From the NCBI RefSeq assembly GCF_900496995.4, contig NC_044009.1, positions 36,231,505-36,295,504 of the forward strand: 64,000 nt of DNA, in the 5' to 3' direction. Position numbers and translations under genes: made by a program. Positions within the stretch are counted from its first letter, which is position 1. Every line of letters starts with the position of its first letter. The notes beneath the pieces were generated by a model that saw only the letters and a list, made by a program, of their open reading frames with translations, was not told where the DNA came from and ran no database searches. This document shows, in pieces, positions 27,648 through 40,652 of the stretch. The DNA is from Aquila chrysaetos chrysaetos (taxonomy: Eukaryota; Chordata; Aves; Accipitriformes; Accipitridae).

Positions 27648-28499
27648 GTAGGGCGGCCCGGCCGCGCTCCGTTCCGCACCCCTTGCCGCTCCTGGTTCCC
27701 GCCTGGGGCCGTTGACCAGGCTGGGGCACGGAGACACCCCCCACCCCGCCCGGAGGCCCCCCCGTTCCTCCCGACTCCCCCTCCGCCCGGTTCCGCCCGC
27801 TCTCGCCCCCCCCCCCAACCCCCCTGTCCCGGCTCCCTCCGGTGCCGCGGCCGGCGGGGGGGGGGTGTCCCAGCGCTGGAGCGAGTGTCCCGGAGGGCGG
27901 CGGGGACCGGGCGGGGGTGGGAGGCCGGTCCCTGAACCGCGGGGACGCGCTGCGACCCCCCCCCGCACCCCCGTCCCCGGAGCGGGTGGGGGCACTTCGG
28001 GTCGAAGTCCGGCGCGGCGGGGGGAGCGGGGGCGGAGCGGGGTTCCGCGGGTAGGGACGCGGGGCAACAGGACCCCCACGGGTGGGACCTCGCTGTAGGG
28101 CTGGTGCCGTTTTCTGGGCTCCACGGCATCGCGTGGTGGGAAATCAGGGCGCGGCGTGGGGTGGTCTGGAGGGGGGCACCGTCCTTTGTGCTGTGCGGGT
28201 GTCCCCACGGACCCCGAGGGGTGTCTCAGGAGGTGAGGGCATGGGTCTGTGCCCGGCAGGGTGTGGGCTGGCACTGTGGGGGGTGCATAGGGACCGGCTT
28301 TGGGTGGTGTCGGGGTGCCTGGGCTTGGACACAGGGGGGCACCTCTGTCACATGCCCCTGCCCCCCGGTGGGTGCTTGGGGTGGGGGCAGAGAGGCGGCA
28401 GCGATGCTGAGATCTTGCAAACTCGTGTCCTGTGTGAGCGGCTTGGGGGCAGGCAGCGGGGGAACATGGCCTGGGTGGGCCGTGCTGACCCCCCTGACG

Positions 28500-28660
28500 T
28501 GAGCCCTGCTGAGTTGGGCTGGACTGGGCTGAGCCAGGCCAAGTTGTGTTGTGACGTGTTGGGTTGTGCCGTACTGAGCCATGCTGTGCTGTATGGAGGA
28601 GCCGTGCTGTACCAAGCTGTGCTGTGCCGTACCAAGCCGTGCCATGCTGATGGGAGCTTC
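28500..28660. repeat. Degenerate GCTGT/CCGTGCTG low-complexity array
   Basis: Many near-copies of CTGAGC, GTGCTGT and GCCGTACCAAGC follow each other in TMBIM1 intron 1. No fixed period is kept, so it is a decayed short-unit repeat. Confidence 0.6.
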
Positions 28661-29887
28661 CAGGCTCTTCTGGGCAGTCAGATGCTTTCCCAAGCAGCCT
28701 CACTGTAGGGAGCCATGGGGAAGGTGGGGAGCCCTGGACCTCCCCCCAAACCCTGGTTCCCCCCTCCAAGGTGGCTCTTGGGGCCGCAGGGGCCTGAGCC
28801 GGGCAGGAACACTGGGATGCCGGCAGGGACTCTGCCTGGTGCCACCCGCGTGGCTGTGCCGGGGGCGATAGCCGTCTGCGCTCCAGGTCCCTGCCACACG
28901 CGCCTTATCTGTGCTGAGCCACGGTGCCAGTGCAGAGCAGCGCCCTGTCCCCAGGGATGGCACATCATGCTGGGGCCACCGAGCTGGCCCTGGTGGCCCT
29001 GTGGCTGGTGACCTCTGGTTTTGGGGCCCCGCTGTGCCGTGGCCCCGGGGAGGGTGCAGGGTGCCGCCTGCCTCCCTGGGTGCGGTGGCCACAGGGACCC
29101 GTCAGGCTGGTTCCTGCCCCATCCTTGAGGCCACCCCGCCAGCGTGGGGACAGGAGGGGCTGGGGCAGCTGGACCCCTGCCACGGGGTGCCAGCCATGGG
29201 TACAGGGTGGGACCCCCCAGTGACCATGTGCCTGCTCGGTACACACGCTGCTTTCCCCACATGCCTGGGTACCCTCCTGGGAACTCCAGTCCCCCCCTAA
29301 CTGGGTGCCAGTCACAGGGGTTTTCCTGGGGTCAGGCTCCTATTTCGGGCCCTTCCCTGACCCCGCAGACGAGGCAGTGCCAGGGGGCACCGGCTGCTTT
29401 TTGGGAAACCGCAGAGCAGCAAAAGTGAAACTTCCCGGCCAGGTGGTCAGCACCACGCCGGTTATTTTTGGCACCGCCGTCATCGCGATGGCAAAGTCCG
29501 GCACGGCCGTGGCTGGGACAGCCAGACGGCGGGAGGGATGGAGGGACGGATGCCGAGCTGCTCCCCCCGGCCTGGCATGGCTGGCCCGGGTGTGCCACCC
29601 CGGCACTGCTGCCTGCCCAGCCCGGCTGCGGGAAGCGCTGGCGTCATGCTGGAGGAAGCACCCGTCCCCTCCCAGTCCGGTCCCTGTTGGGGTCAGATCC
29701 TGGTCCCCTCCCGCGATCGGTCCCAGGATCACGTCCCCGCTGCAGGCAGGGGGGACGTGGGAGGTCCTGGCACCTGCCTGGGGCTCGGGGCGTCCCCCGG
29801 TGCCAGCGCCGGGGGGTGGCAGGCGGGTAAAGGCCTGGCACTGGCTCCTGGCAGCGCCATTGTTTTCCTGGCCTTGGAGATCCTGCC

Positions 29888-29925
29888 TTCCTCCTCCTCC
29901 TCCTCCTCCTCCTCCTCCTCCTCCT
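29888..29925. repeat. (TCC)n microsatellite
   Basis: About twelve near-perfect TCC units on the plus strand in TMBIM1 intron 1. Confidence 0.9.
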
Positions 29926-30728
29926 GGGGCCAAGCCCAGCAGCTGGCCCTGGGCCCGGGCTGGCTGCTCGCGGCTGCTGGGGGCTCTGCGAGGGGGCCTG
30001 GCGTGGCCGGGGAGGGGAGCTCAGCCCCGGGGGGGTCCTGGCTCCCCTCCCCGGGGGGGACGCGTCCGCTTCCCTCCGAGGTGACGCGGGTGGCTCTTGT
30101 CCCTATAACTCCCTGGGGGGACTCAGGAGTTCTGGAGCCCCCGCATGACCCACTGGGCTGCTGGGTGGGGTGCACGCCCAAAATGGGGGGGCAGTGGGGT
30201 CTGCATGGGTGTGATCAGGATCAGGCCCCGTGTTTCCATCCGAGGCAGCGGGCAGGGTGATGTCCTTTGTCACCGGGGTGGTGCCACCAGGAGCCGGAGA
30301 CCAGCCAGGGTGCGGGGAGGGGGGGTGCTCCCTGCCCCCCGGCGATGGCAGGGTGGGCTCCAGAGGCCGGAGAAGTCACGTCCCTGCTGCGGCTTGAGTC
30401 AACGTGTGGCCATGCCCTGCCCGTGGCTGGCCACTGACGCAGGTGCCGGAGACTCAGGGCACAGGAATGCAGGTGGCCCCGGCCAAAGGACAGTGGGGAC
30501 GTCTCTCACCTCTCATTGACCCGCTGACATTGAGGCCAGCTCGTCCTTATTAATTAGAAGCCGCTATTAAAGTGGGAGGGGAGGTTTTGCGGCTCCACTG
30601 TCCCCTGTGTCCCCGCACCTGCGGCTCCACTCACTGGGGACACGTTCTGCCCAGGGAGGGGGACCTACGCTGACACCCCCCCATCTTCTCTCCCCTCCAG
30701 GTGGTCGTGGGAGACGCAGGGAGCTGGC

Positions 30729-33215
<2,487 letters not shown>

Positions 33216-33723
33216 CCCCGGGACCCCTCCTGTCCCCCCACTGCTGCCCCTCACCTCCTCCTCTGGCCTCTGTACAGGATACAGCCGCTTACCGTGACTC
33301 CTAACGCTTCAGCATCCCTACCCATAGGCTGCTAAGAAAAGGGCTTCCCTTGATCACTGCCCCCCCAAGCCTCCAAGGGTGGTGGGGGGGACCGGCTGCC
33401 AGTGTTTAGGCAGTGCCCAGCCTTGGCACCGCTTGCCGAGGCCGTGCCTGTGGTGCTGGGCGGGCAGTGGAGCGCCACAGTCCTGCCTGGGCCCAGGGAG
33501 CTGACAGCAGCTGCTGGGATCGTGTTGGGATTTTTTTGGCAGAGCCTGGTTGGTGTTATTCACTCTGTGCCTTAAATGCGGCTCCGGCCGTGCCCCCCTC
33601 CCCAAGCTGCAGTGGTGCCCGGTGCGGGCAGGGGGCAGCTGGGACCCCCGTGGCAGGACTCGTGGCAGAGCTCACGTCGCAGAGGCCCGGCAGCCACGGA
33701 TGTGGGCAAAGTTGCACTTGCTA

Positions 33724-33729
33724 AATAAA
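33724..33729 (+). other. TMBIM1 poly(A) signal
   Basis: AATAAA, about 510 bases past the TMBIM1 stop. The transcript would end near 33745, about 280 bases from the convergent end of the PNKD short isoform. Confidence 0.9.
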
Positions 33730-34042
33730 ACACTTCAATTTTCCAGACGGTCCCCAGTCTTACTGGTGTGGCTACTCCCCTGAAAAACCTGTGGGCGGCC
33801 TCAGCGGGGGCTGTGGCCTGGGGCAGCACAAACACTGCTTTGGGGCGGAAAAACCAAGGTTGAGCCGCTCCAGGCTGGGCCTCCCTCCCCTGCCTGTACC
33901 TCTCCACCCTCGTGGGCAGAAGCCCAGCTGCAAAGCAGCTCCCCCCCCGCCCCCACCGCTGTGGGGGCAGGCAGAGCCTGGGGCTGAGCACTGAGGGAGA
34001 GACCGCGGTGGCAGCGAGCTGTTCCACTCACCAGGGATGAGG

Positions 34043-34048
34043 TTTATT
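34043..34048 (-). other. PNKD short-isoform poly(A) signal
   Basis: AATAAA on the minus strand (TTTATT on plus), about 145 bases beyond the MR-1S stop at 34192. It lets the short PNKD transcript end before the nested TMBIM1 gene. Confidence 0.85.
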
Positions 34049-34191
34049 TGTCCCCATCCAGCCCCATGACCACCCCACAGGCTGGACAGGGAGGGCAGGC
34101 GTCAGTGCCACGTGTCCCACGGGGCTGGCGTCCCCTCGGCCAGTCCCTTCCAGGTGCTGCGGTGCCAGGCTGGGGGTGGGGAGCAGCCTGG

Positions 34192-35155
34192 CTATGCCCC
34201 CCCGGCCACCCTCTTGTATCGCTCCGACTCGTACTCGCCCTGGTTGGCTTCCATCATCTTTCGGCGGATTTTGAGCTGCTCCAGACGGTTTTTATCAACT
34301 TCCCGCTTGGCCAGGAGGAAGAGGATGATGCCGGAGGGCAATCCAATGGCCCTGCAGAACAGCCGGTGGGCAGGAGATGGAGAGAGCCGGCGGGGAACCA
34401 AGGGCCCTGTGCCACCCTGGGGCAGCACGGACACCCCCCCGGGACCCTCCGTCCCACGCCAGGCCCCACGGAGCAGCGGACCCTGCGGGTGCCGAGCCTC
34501 TCCCGCCGCCCCGGCCACTCACCAGGCCACCCCTACCGGCTTCATCGGGTTCTTGCCCTTCTTGCGCGTGGGGATGTACTCCACTCCCTCGGGGAGCCCC
34601 CCGCTGCCAGGCTCCGGGCCGGCCCGTGGCCCCGCCGGCCGGCGGCAGCTCTGCCCGAGGAGCCGTGTGCCCGGGGGGGCCGGCCGGGCCCGGGGCCTGG
34701 CAGGACCCGCTGCCGGCCCTGCTGCCGCCAGCAGCCCTGCGGGGAGAGAGGTGTTAGGGAGGGGCAGTGGCGAGGGGGCCCAGCCCCAGCTGCCTGAGGC
34801 TCCTGCCTTGCTCTTGCCCTTACCCTTACCCCTGCCCCTGCCCCCGTCCCGGCGGCAGAGGGGGCTCGGGGGCGTGGCCTGAGCCAACCGGGGCGTGGCC
34901 ACGGCTGAGGGGCGTGGCCAAGCGCGCTAGGGGCGGGGCTCTAAGACCTCTCCTCAGCCGGGGGGGGGCGGGGCCGAGGCCCTGCGGGCCGGGCCTGGGG
35001 GCGTCTCTGGGAGAGGGTTGGGGGGTGCGTGTCGGGGGCCGCGGGGCCGTGCGGTGAGGGTGGTGGCGGGACGCTCCCCGTCCCCCCCCCCGCCCAGGGG
35101 CCGCCCCCTCAGCCCGCCCGCCGTTACCCCGCAGTCCGCTGAGCGCCGCCGCCAT
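34192..35155 (-). CDS. PNKD: PNKD short isoform (MR-1S) and N-terminal exons of the long isoform
   Basis: Three exons on the minus strand, 35128-35155, 34523-34736 and 34192-34351, encode 133 aa (human MR-1S 142). The start is MAAALSGLRG. Residues near 66-80 read EYIPTRKKGKNPMKPVG, followed by a membrane segment AIGLPSGIILFLLAKRE and EYESERYKR, all matching the mitochondrial or membrane-linked MR-1S. The long isoform uses the first two exons and then joins phase-compatibly (TG plus G, giving Trp) to the catalytic exon at 25744, skipping the MR-1S last exon and spanning TMBIM1. Without the 8-C frameshift the long form would be 387 aa (human 385). AAMP starts 290 bases away on the other strand. 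Confidence 0.94.
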
Positions 35156-35445
35156 GGTGGGCCGTGTCGGTGCGCGGCAGCCCCGCTGCATGCCGGGAGC
35201 TGCAGTCCGCCGCGCGGGGGCTGCCGGGGGTGTGACGCTGGGCGGGCCGCGCGAGAGAAACTACAGCTCCCAGAGTGCACCGCGCAGCGCGGGGGTGGGC
35301 CTACCCTGCTGGGGGAAGGGGCGTGGCCCGGGTGGGGACGCGGGCCGGGGTTGGCTGAGGCGGGAGGGGGGCAGGCGTGGATTGGCCAGGGCGGGGCGAG
35401 CGGCGGAAGCGGCGGCGGCGGGGTGGGGCGCGCGGGCAGGCCGGC
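35156..35445. promoter_or_regulatory. Bidirectional PNKD/AAMP promoter with two ZNF143-like sites
   Basis: Only 290 bases separate the divergent start codons. On plus, ACTACAGCTCCCAGAGTGCA at about 35260-35279 matches the ZNF143/Staf element ACTACANNTCCCAGNNTGC. On minus, GACTGCAGCTCCCGGCATGC at about 35187-35206 is a second copy in the opposite direction. ETS-like GGAAGC lies near 35405. ZNF143 sites are known to be common at bidirectional promoters. Confidence 0.75.
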
Positions 35446-38400
35446 ATGGAGCCCGCCGAGGGCCCGGGGGCGCTGGGCTTCCACGGCGACGAGGAGATCA
35501 TCGAGGTGGTGGAGCTGGGCCCGCCCGGGCCGGGTGAGACGGGGCACCCCGCGCCGCGCACCGGGCAGGGCCTGCGCGGTCTCCGGCCTCCCACCGGGGC
35601 ACCGGGCCCCCTCCGGCCTCGCCCCAGCGCCGGGCCCGGCCGCGGGTCCCGGCCCGTTCCCCCCCCCGCCGCCCCGGGCCTGCGGCCTCTCCCCGCGTCG
35701 CGCTCCGCTCCTTTGCGGCTCCGCTGCTCCGGGTGTCCTGGCCGCGGCGGCATCGGGATGGCGCGTTCCCCGGGCTGCCCCGTCCCCCAGGGACCCCCCA
35801 GTTACCCCCGTGCCCGCAGCCGCCTGCCCTGCAAGGGCCGAGCCCGGCAGGCCGCGAGTCGCGTCCTGACCTTCGTCCTCCGCAGATGACCTGGCCGACG
35901 AGATGGAGGACGTGGACTTTGACGACGAGGGGGCGGAAGAGCCCGATGCCGAGGCTTGGGAGACAGAGGACGATGAGGGGGTGGAGGATGGCATGGAGGC
36001 GCAGGACGACAGCGAGGTCACGTTCTCCCTTCACTCAGGTGAGTGGTGGGCACGGGCAGGGGCCCCTGGGGTCCCCCTCGGGACCTGCTCCCACCCTGGC
36101 TTTCCCCAGGGTAAGGGGGTGCAGCAGGTCCTTGCTGGGCTGCTGTCTCCCGGACGTTCCAGGGACAGCCGTCACAACTCAGGGCTGCCTTGGGCTGTGA
36201 TCATTTCTACCTTACACTCTGGTAGAGAAGCTTTTCGAGCCTCCTACTGCGGCGGCTCGCCCTGAGCTCGGCAGCCAGCCTGTGCTGCTCCTCCCTCGCG
36301 GCAAGAGTTGATTCCCACTAGTTTGAGTTGGGATTTTAGCTAGCTGATGTCCCACCCAGACCCAGGGCTGCGTGGGGTTTGGATCCCCGGGGAATGTCAG
36401 GTGGGGCATGAGTGGCGTCTGAGCTACGTAGCCTCTCTTTACTCTTCTGTGAAGCTTCTGTTTTCTGCGTGAGCCTCGACCCCAAGACCAACACGCTGGC
36501 GGTGACGGGTGGGGAGGACGACAAGGCCTTTGTGTGGCGCGTGAGCGATGGAGAGCTCCTGTTCGAATGCTCAGGTGAGGTGCTCGAGGCTGTACGAGTG
36601 AGTGGCCATGTCCCCTTCCAGCCACATCTCTCCGGACACACTCTTCCCCAGCCGATGCTCTGCTGGAGCTGGGCTCCTGACCGTCCTCCATAGTTTGGCC
36701 TGAGCAGTCTCTGTCCCCTGACATCTCTAGGACACAAAGACTCGGTCACCTGTGCCGGCTTCAGTCACGACTCCGTGTTCGTGGCCACGGGTGACATGTC
36801 TGGGCTTATCAAAGTGTGGCGGGTGGACACCAAGGAAGAAGTGTGGTCCTTTGAGGTGGGGGACTTGGAGGTGAGTGGCAGGACCCCTGGTGCCATGGGA
36901 AGTTTGTGGGCCGGCAGCTGGGACTCAGCTGGGTGGCAGGGGGGACACCACTCCTGTGACACTGCCTGTCCCTCTCTCTGCCCAGTGGATGGAGTGGCAC
37001 CCTCAAGCCCACGTCCTTCTGGCGGGCACAGCTGATGGCAACTCCTGGATGTGGAAGATCCCCAGCGGAGACTGCAAAACTTTCCAGGGCCCAGCGTGCC
37101 CGGCCACATGTGGCAGGATCCTGCCTGATGGTGAGGCACGGGAGCTGTCCGGGGTGGGGAGTGTTGTCAGCTCTGTGACAGATGCCACCGCCACCATCTG
37201 CCCTCCTGCTTCTGCCAGTCTGTGCTGAGTGGGAGGTGGAGGGACGAGGGGAGCACTGGCTCTATCCGCTGGCTCTGTCTCACCCAGGGAAGCGAGCGGT
37301 GGTGGGATATGAGGATGGCACCATGCGCATCTGGGACCTGAAGCAGGGAACCTCACTGCATGTCCTGAAAGGTAGGGAAGAGGTTAATCACCTGGGATGC
37401 TCCCTAATTGGGGAACGGCCCCTTCCAGTGGGCTCTGATCTCTCCCTGGGTGGAGAAGTGGCACTGGAGGGAGCCTGGCGCTGGATTTCCGGGGCTCCTC
37501 CTTGCCATCGGGATGCTGGCAGAGCTGGGCAAGGTGGTGGCTGCAGGAGGGTGGGTTTTGAGGCTCACCAGGTCTCTGTGGGGAGGACGTGTGGAGCTCA
37601 TGCCTCTCCTGCCTGCCCCCCAGGCCAGGATGGCCACCAGGACCCCTTGACGTGTGTGGCCAGCAACCAGGACGGCAGTTTGATCATGACGGGCTCTGTG
37701 GACTGTCACGCCAAGCTGGTCAACTCCTCCACGGGCAAGGTGGGTCCGTGCTGGCTGGGGCAGAGCCAGGAGCCCCGGGGGACGGGGGTAACGGCCTTCC
37801 AAGCCCCTGTCCTGGGCCAGGCCGGTGTCCCCGGGTGGTTCGGGCTCCGCTGGCCCCGAGCAGCCTGTGGTGGCCACCGGCAGCCAGCGGGAGGCGCCCT
37901 TGGCCAACACAACGGCTTCCTCCCAGCTACGCGTGGTACCCGCGGCTGGGGGGTCCCGCTGGGCTCCTAGAAGGAAGTTCCCCGCCTTGTTTGCTCCGAG
38001 GAGCTGAGGTTTTGGGGCCGGGCCTTGGTGTCCAGGGGCTGTAAGGCTCGATCCCGGGTAAGGAAGGGGACCTCGGTACGACTGGGGGTCCCCTTCCCCT
38101 CCCCTCCGGCACTAGTCGGTCTCCCTCCCCCCAGGTGGTGTGCGTGTTCAAGATGGAGAGCATGGCCCCCAGGGCCCCCACCGGCGAGGGTGAGGAGGCC
38201 GAGTCCAACTCGGTGGAGTCACTGGGCTTCTGTAATGTGTGAGTGTGGGGACACGTGGCCTGGGGGTGACAGTCCCTCTTCAGTGCCAGACCTTACGGGG
38301 AGGGGGGGGATGTTTGTTACTAACAGACTCTTTTCCATCCCTCGTGCTCGTTCTGCTCTCACCTCATCCTCCCCAGTTGGCTGTGGGTATCCTGGGTTAC

Positions 38401-39606
38401 TTCTGTGTGACAGGGAAGTCACACTCAGACCCTTCCCCTCAACCTGTTTGGTTTCTGGGCTAGCCTGATGGACCACTGTTTGGCTGGGATACCCTCCAGA
38501 CAGGCCTACTGGGGATCTTTCCTACCAGGACATTGTCTTCTCCTGTGTGAACCTTGGGCCCCTTGCTGGCTTTCGCTGTCCTGTTGGTTTCCTGAACTGA
38601 GGTGTTTCATGGCTCCGGTCATTGGGTTGTCCCTCATTTTCTCAATGCGCTTTGCCTTCAGCCTGGATCCTTCATGCGCTTCCAGCCCTGTGTAACGCCT
38701 GTTCCCCTCTCTGCAGGATGCCACTGGCTGCTGTGGGCTACCTGGACGGCACACTGGCTATCTATGACCTCTCAACGCAAAGCTTGAGGCATAAGTGCCA
38801 ACACGAGGTACTGCCCTCCCCCCCTCTCCCCAGGCCTGCGGGGTGTCTCTGGGCCCATCCGAGACCTCCCTTGGAGCCCAGGGGCTTTCCTGGGTCCAGT
38901 TCCCAATTTGTGCTTCTCTCTCAGCCTCTTGGGCTTCCCCAAAGGCAGCCACAGTCCCTGCACAGAGGATGTGCCTCATAGCTTGGTCCTGGGGCCTGGC
39001 TCTCCTATCTGTGGGGATGGCAGACAATGCTGGGGGGGGTGGCATGCGGAGGGAGCTGAGACTTGCTGGGTGTCCCCAGTACTCACCTTGTGGCCTCCCC
39101 CTGCCCCAGTCAGGGATCGTGCAGTTGCTGTGGGAGGAGAGCTCAGCCGTGGTGTACACCTGCAGCCTGGACGGGGCTGTGCGGCTCTGGGACGCCCGCT
39201 CGGGGAAGATGATCAGCGAGTACCGAGGGCACTCAGCCGAAATCCTCGACTTTGCTGTCAACAAGTGAGCAGGGAATCCCTAGACCCCTTCCCTGCTGGG
39301 TGGAGGGACCAGGGCTGGCAGGGGCCTCCAGCCTCAGGAACTCAAATCACGAGCTGTTGCTCTCTTTTGGGTGTCCCTGGGGTCTGGTCCCAATGGAGGG
39401 GACAGACCCAGGTCTGTGCTGAGACTTGAGGGTCTCAAGGGGGAGTGGGGCATATCAGAGCTGGGCCAGGGGGTGTGGTGAGGGATGTCCAAAGCCCCCA
39501 GTCCCGTTTCTGAGCCCTGTCTCCTCCCAGGGATGCCTCCATTGTGGTGACGACCTCTGGCGACCACCAAGCCAAAGTGTTCTGTGTCCAGCGCCCCGAT
39601 CGCTAG
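35446..39606 (+). CDS. AAMP: Angio-associated migratory cell protein (WD repeats)
   Basis: Cytosolic WD-repeat protein linked to cell migration, and homologous to yeast Sqt1 (a ribosomal-protein chaperone). Eleven exons on plus: 35446-35533, 35886-36038, 36455-36574, 36731-36870, 36986-37130, 37288-37371, 37624-37739, 38135-38238, 38717-38807, 39110-39264, 39531-39606. All are GT-AG and in phase, giving 423 aa (human 434). The start [20 protein letters not shown] leads into a strongly acidic segment (about residues 30-75) and then eight WD repeats. Clear blades include [68 protein letters not shown] and [16 protein letters not shown]. The C-terminus is [16 protein letters not shown]. Nothing is disrupted. 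Confidence 0.98.
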
Positions 39607-39785
39607 GAACTGTGCTAAGGGATGGTGTCCTGGCTCTGCCAGGTGGCTCGTGTACAGAGGGATGAGGGAGATGGGTTTCACCACCCTTCTCCAGTGCGTG
39701 CTTTGTAATTTTCCAGCCTGCCCTGCTTTGCCCTCACCATCTGGGGGCCAAGCCTGGGGTTTTGTATGAAAATGTCTTTTAATTA

Positions 39786-39791
39786 TATAAA
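39786..39791 (+). other. AAMP poly(A) signal (variant TATAAA)
   Basis: No AATAAA follows the AAMP stop closely. TATAAA in an AT-rich patch 180 bases downstream, followed by GCTTGTTGGG, is the best candidate. Confidence 0.5.
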
Positions 39792-39814
39792 TTATTTCAC
39801 TTAACTGGATGCCA

Positions 39815-40234
39815 TCCACTCTGCTTGTTGGGGGGGAAGAGGACCTGGGGAGCTGTGCTCCCTCCCTCCTCAGGGATCTCCCCAGCATCCAACCATGGCC
39901 TGAGGAGCAATGGCAGACAGTTTTATGCTGGGGTGGGTGGAGGCAGAGACCCCCATTCCTAGCTCTCCCTGTTAGGCGGAAACGAGGGGGTTGTGGTAGG
40001 AGGGAAGGGTGCAGTTTGGTAGCTGAGGGTAGAATCCTGCTCTGTGCAGCCCAGGAGTTCCTGAATGCAACAGGCTACTCACTCCTAGACCTGGGCACAG
40101 CCCCCCACTTCAGCCCCCAAGACAGAGACCACCAGAAGTAATTTGCTCCACGATACAGTACTGCACCTGTGACTCCAAACACCCCTTCCAGGGCAAGGCC
40201 ACATGCATTGACAAGCCAAAGCCCCACAGCCCTT
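39815..40234. other. Gap between convergent AAMP and ARPC2 3' ends
   Basis: About 420 bases without a gene. Human GPBAR1, an intronless bile-acid receptor, sits between these two genes, but there is no room and no seven-span reading frame for it here. Confidence 0.6.
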
Positions 40235-40252
40235 TAAGATAGAAAGATCTCC

Positions 40253-40258
40253 TTTATT
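40253..40258 (-). other. ARPC2 poly(A) signal
   Basis: AATAAA on the minus strand (TTTATT on plus), about 395 bases beyond the ARPC2 stop. Confidence 0.9.
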
Positions 40259-40652
40259 AATGAACCCCAACAGTATTTCTTCAGATACAGGAGTTTTGAA
40301 CTCAAATACTCAGAAGAAAACAAGTTAATATTGCATTATTCTCATAAGAAATACTGCAACTTATTTCCGGTAACATATTGCAAAGCGAAACAGCTTGAAA
40401 AGAAAAAAAAAAAATTAAAAAAGAAAAGAAATTAAGTCAATCAAACTGGAATTAAGGTTTTGTTTCTTGGAACGATCGAGTCCTCGCAAGCACAGCTCGT
40501 TTCTGCAGATTACTCCCCAAACTGTCGTACAAACAGACCCCGATTGCTTGAATTCCTTATGAGCCCACAGAGGTGCAACATTAAAAGCTACGATTATCGG
40601 GTAGCAAGTGCCCCAACCTTCGTCCTCCACTGCAGCCTCAGCGAACCTGGTG

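Larger units (their letters stand above)
27648..30700 (+). other. TMBIM1: TMBIM1 intron 1
   Basis: About 3 kb without a coding exon that I can support. It includes degenerate GCTGT-type repeats (28500-28660), a TCC microsatellite (29888-29925), and a homeodomain-like TTATTAATTAG with TATTAAAG at about 30547-30573. Confidence 0.5.
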
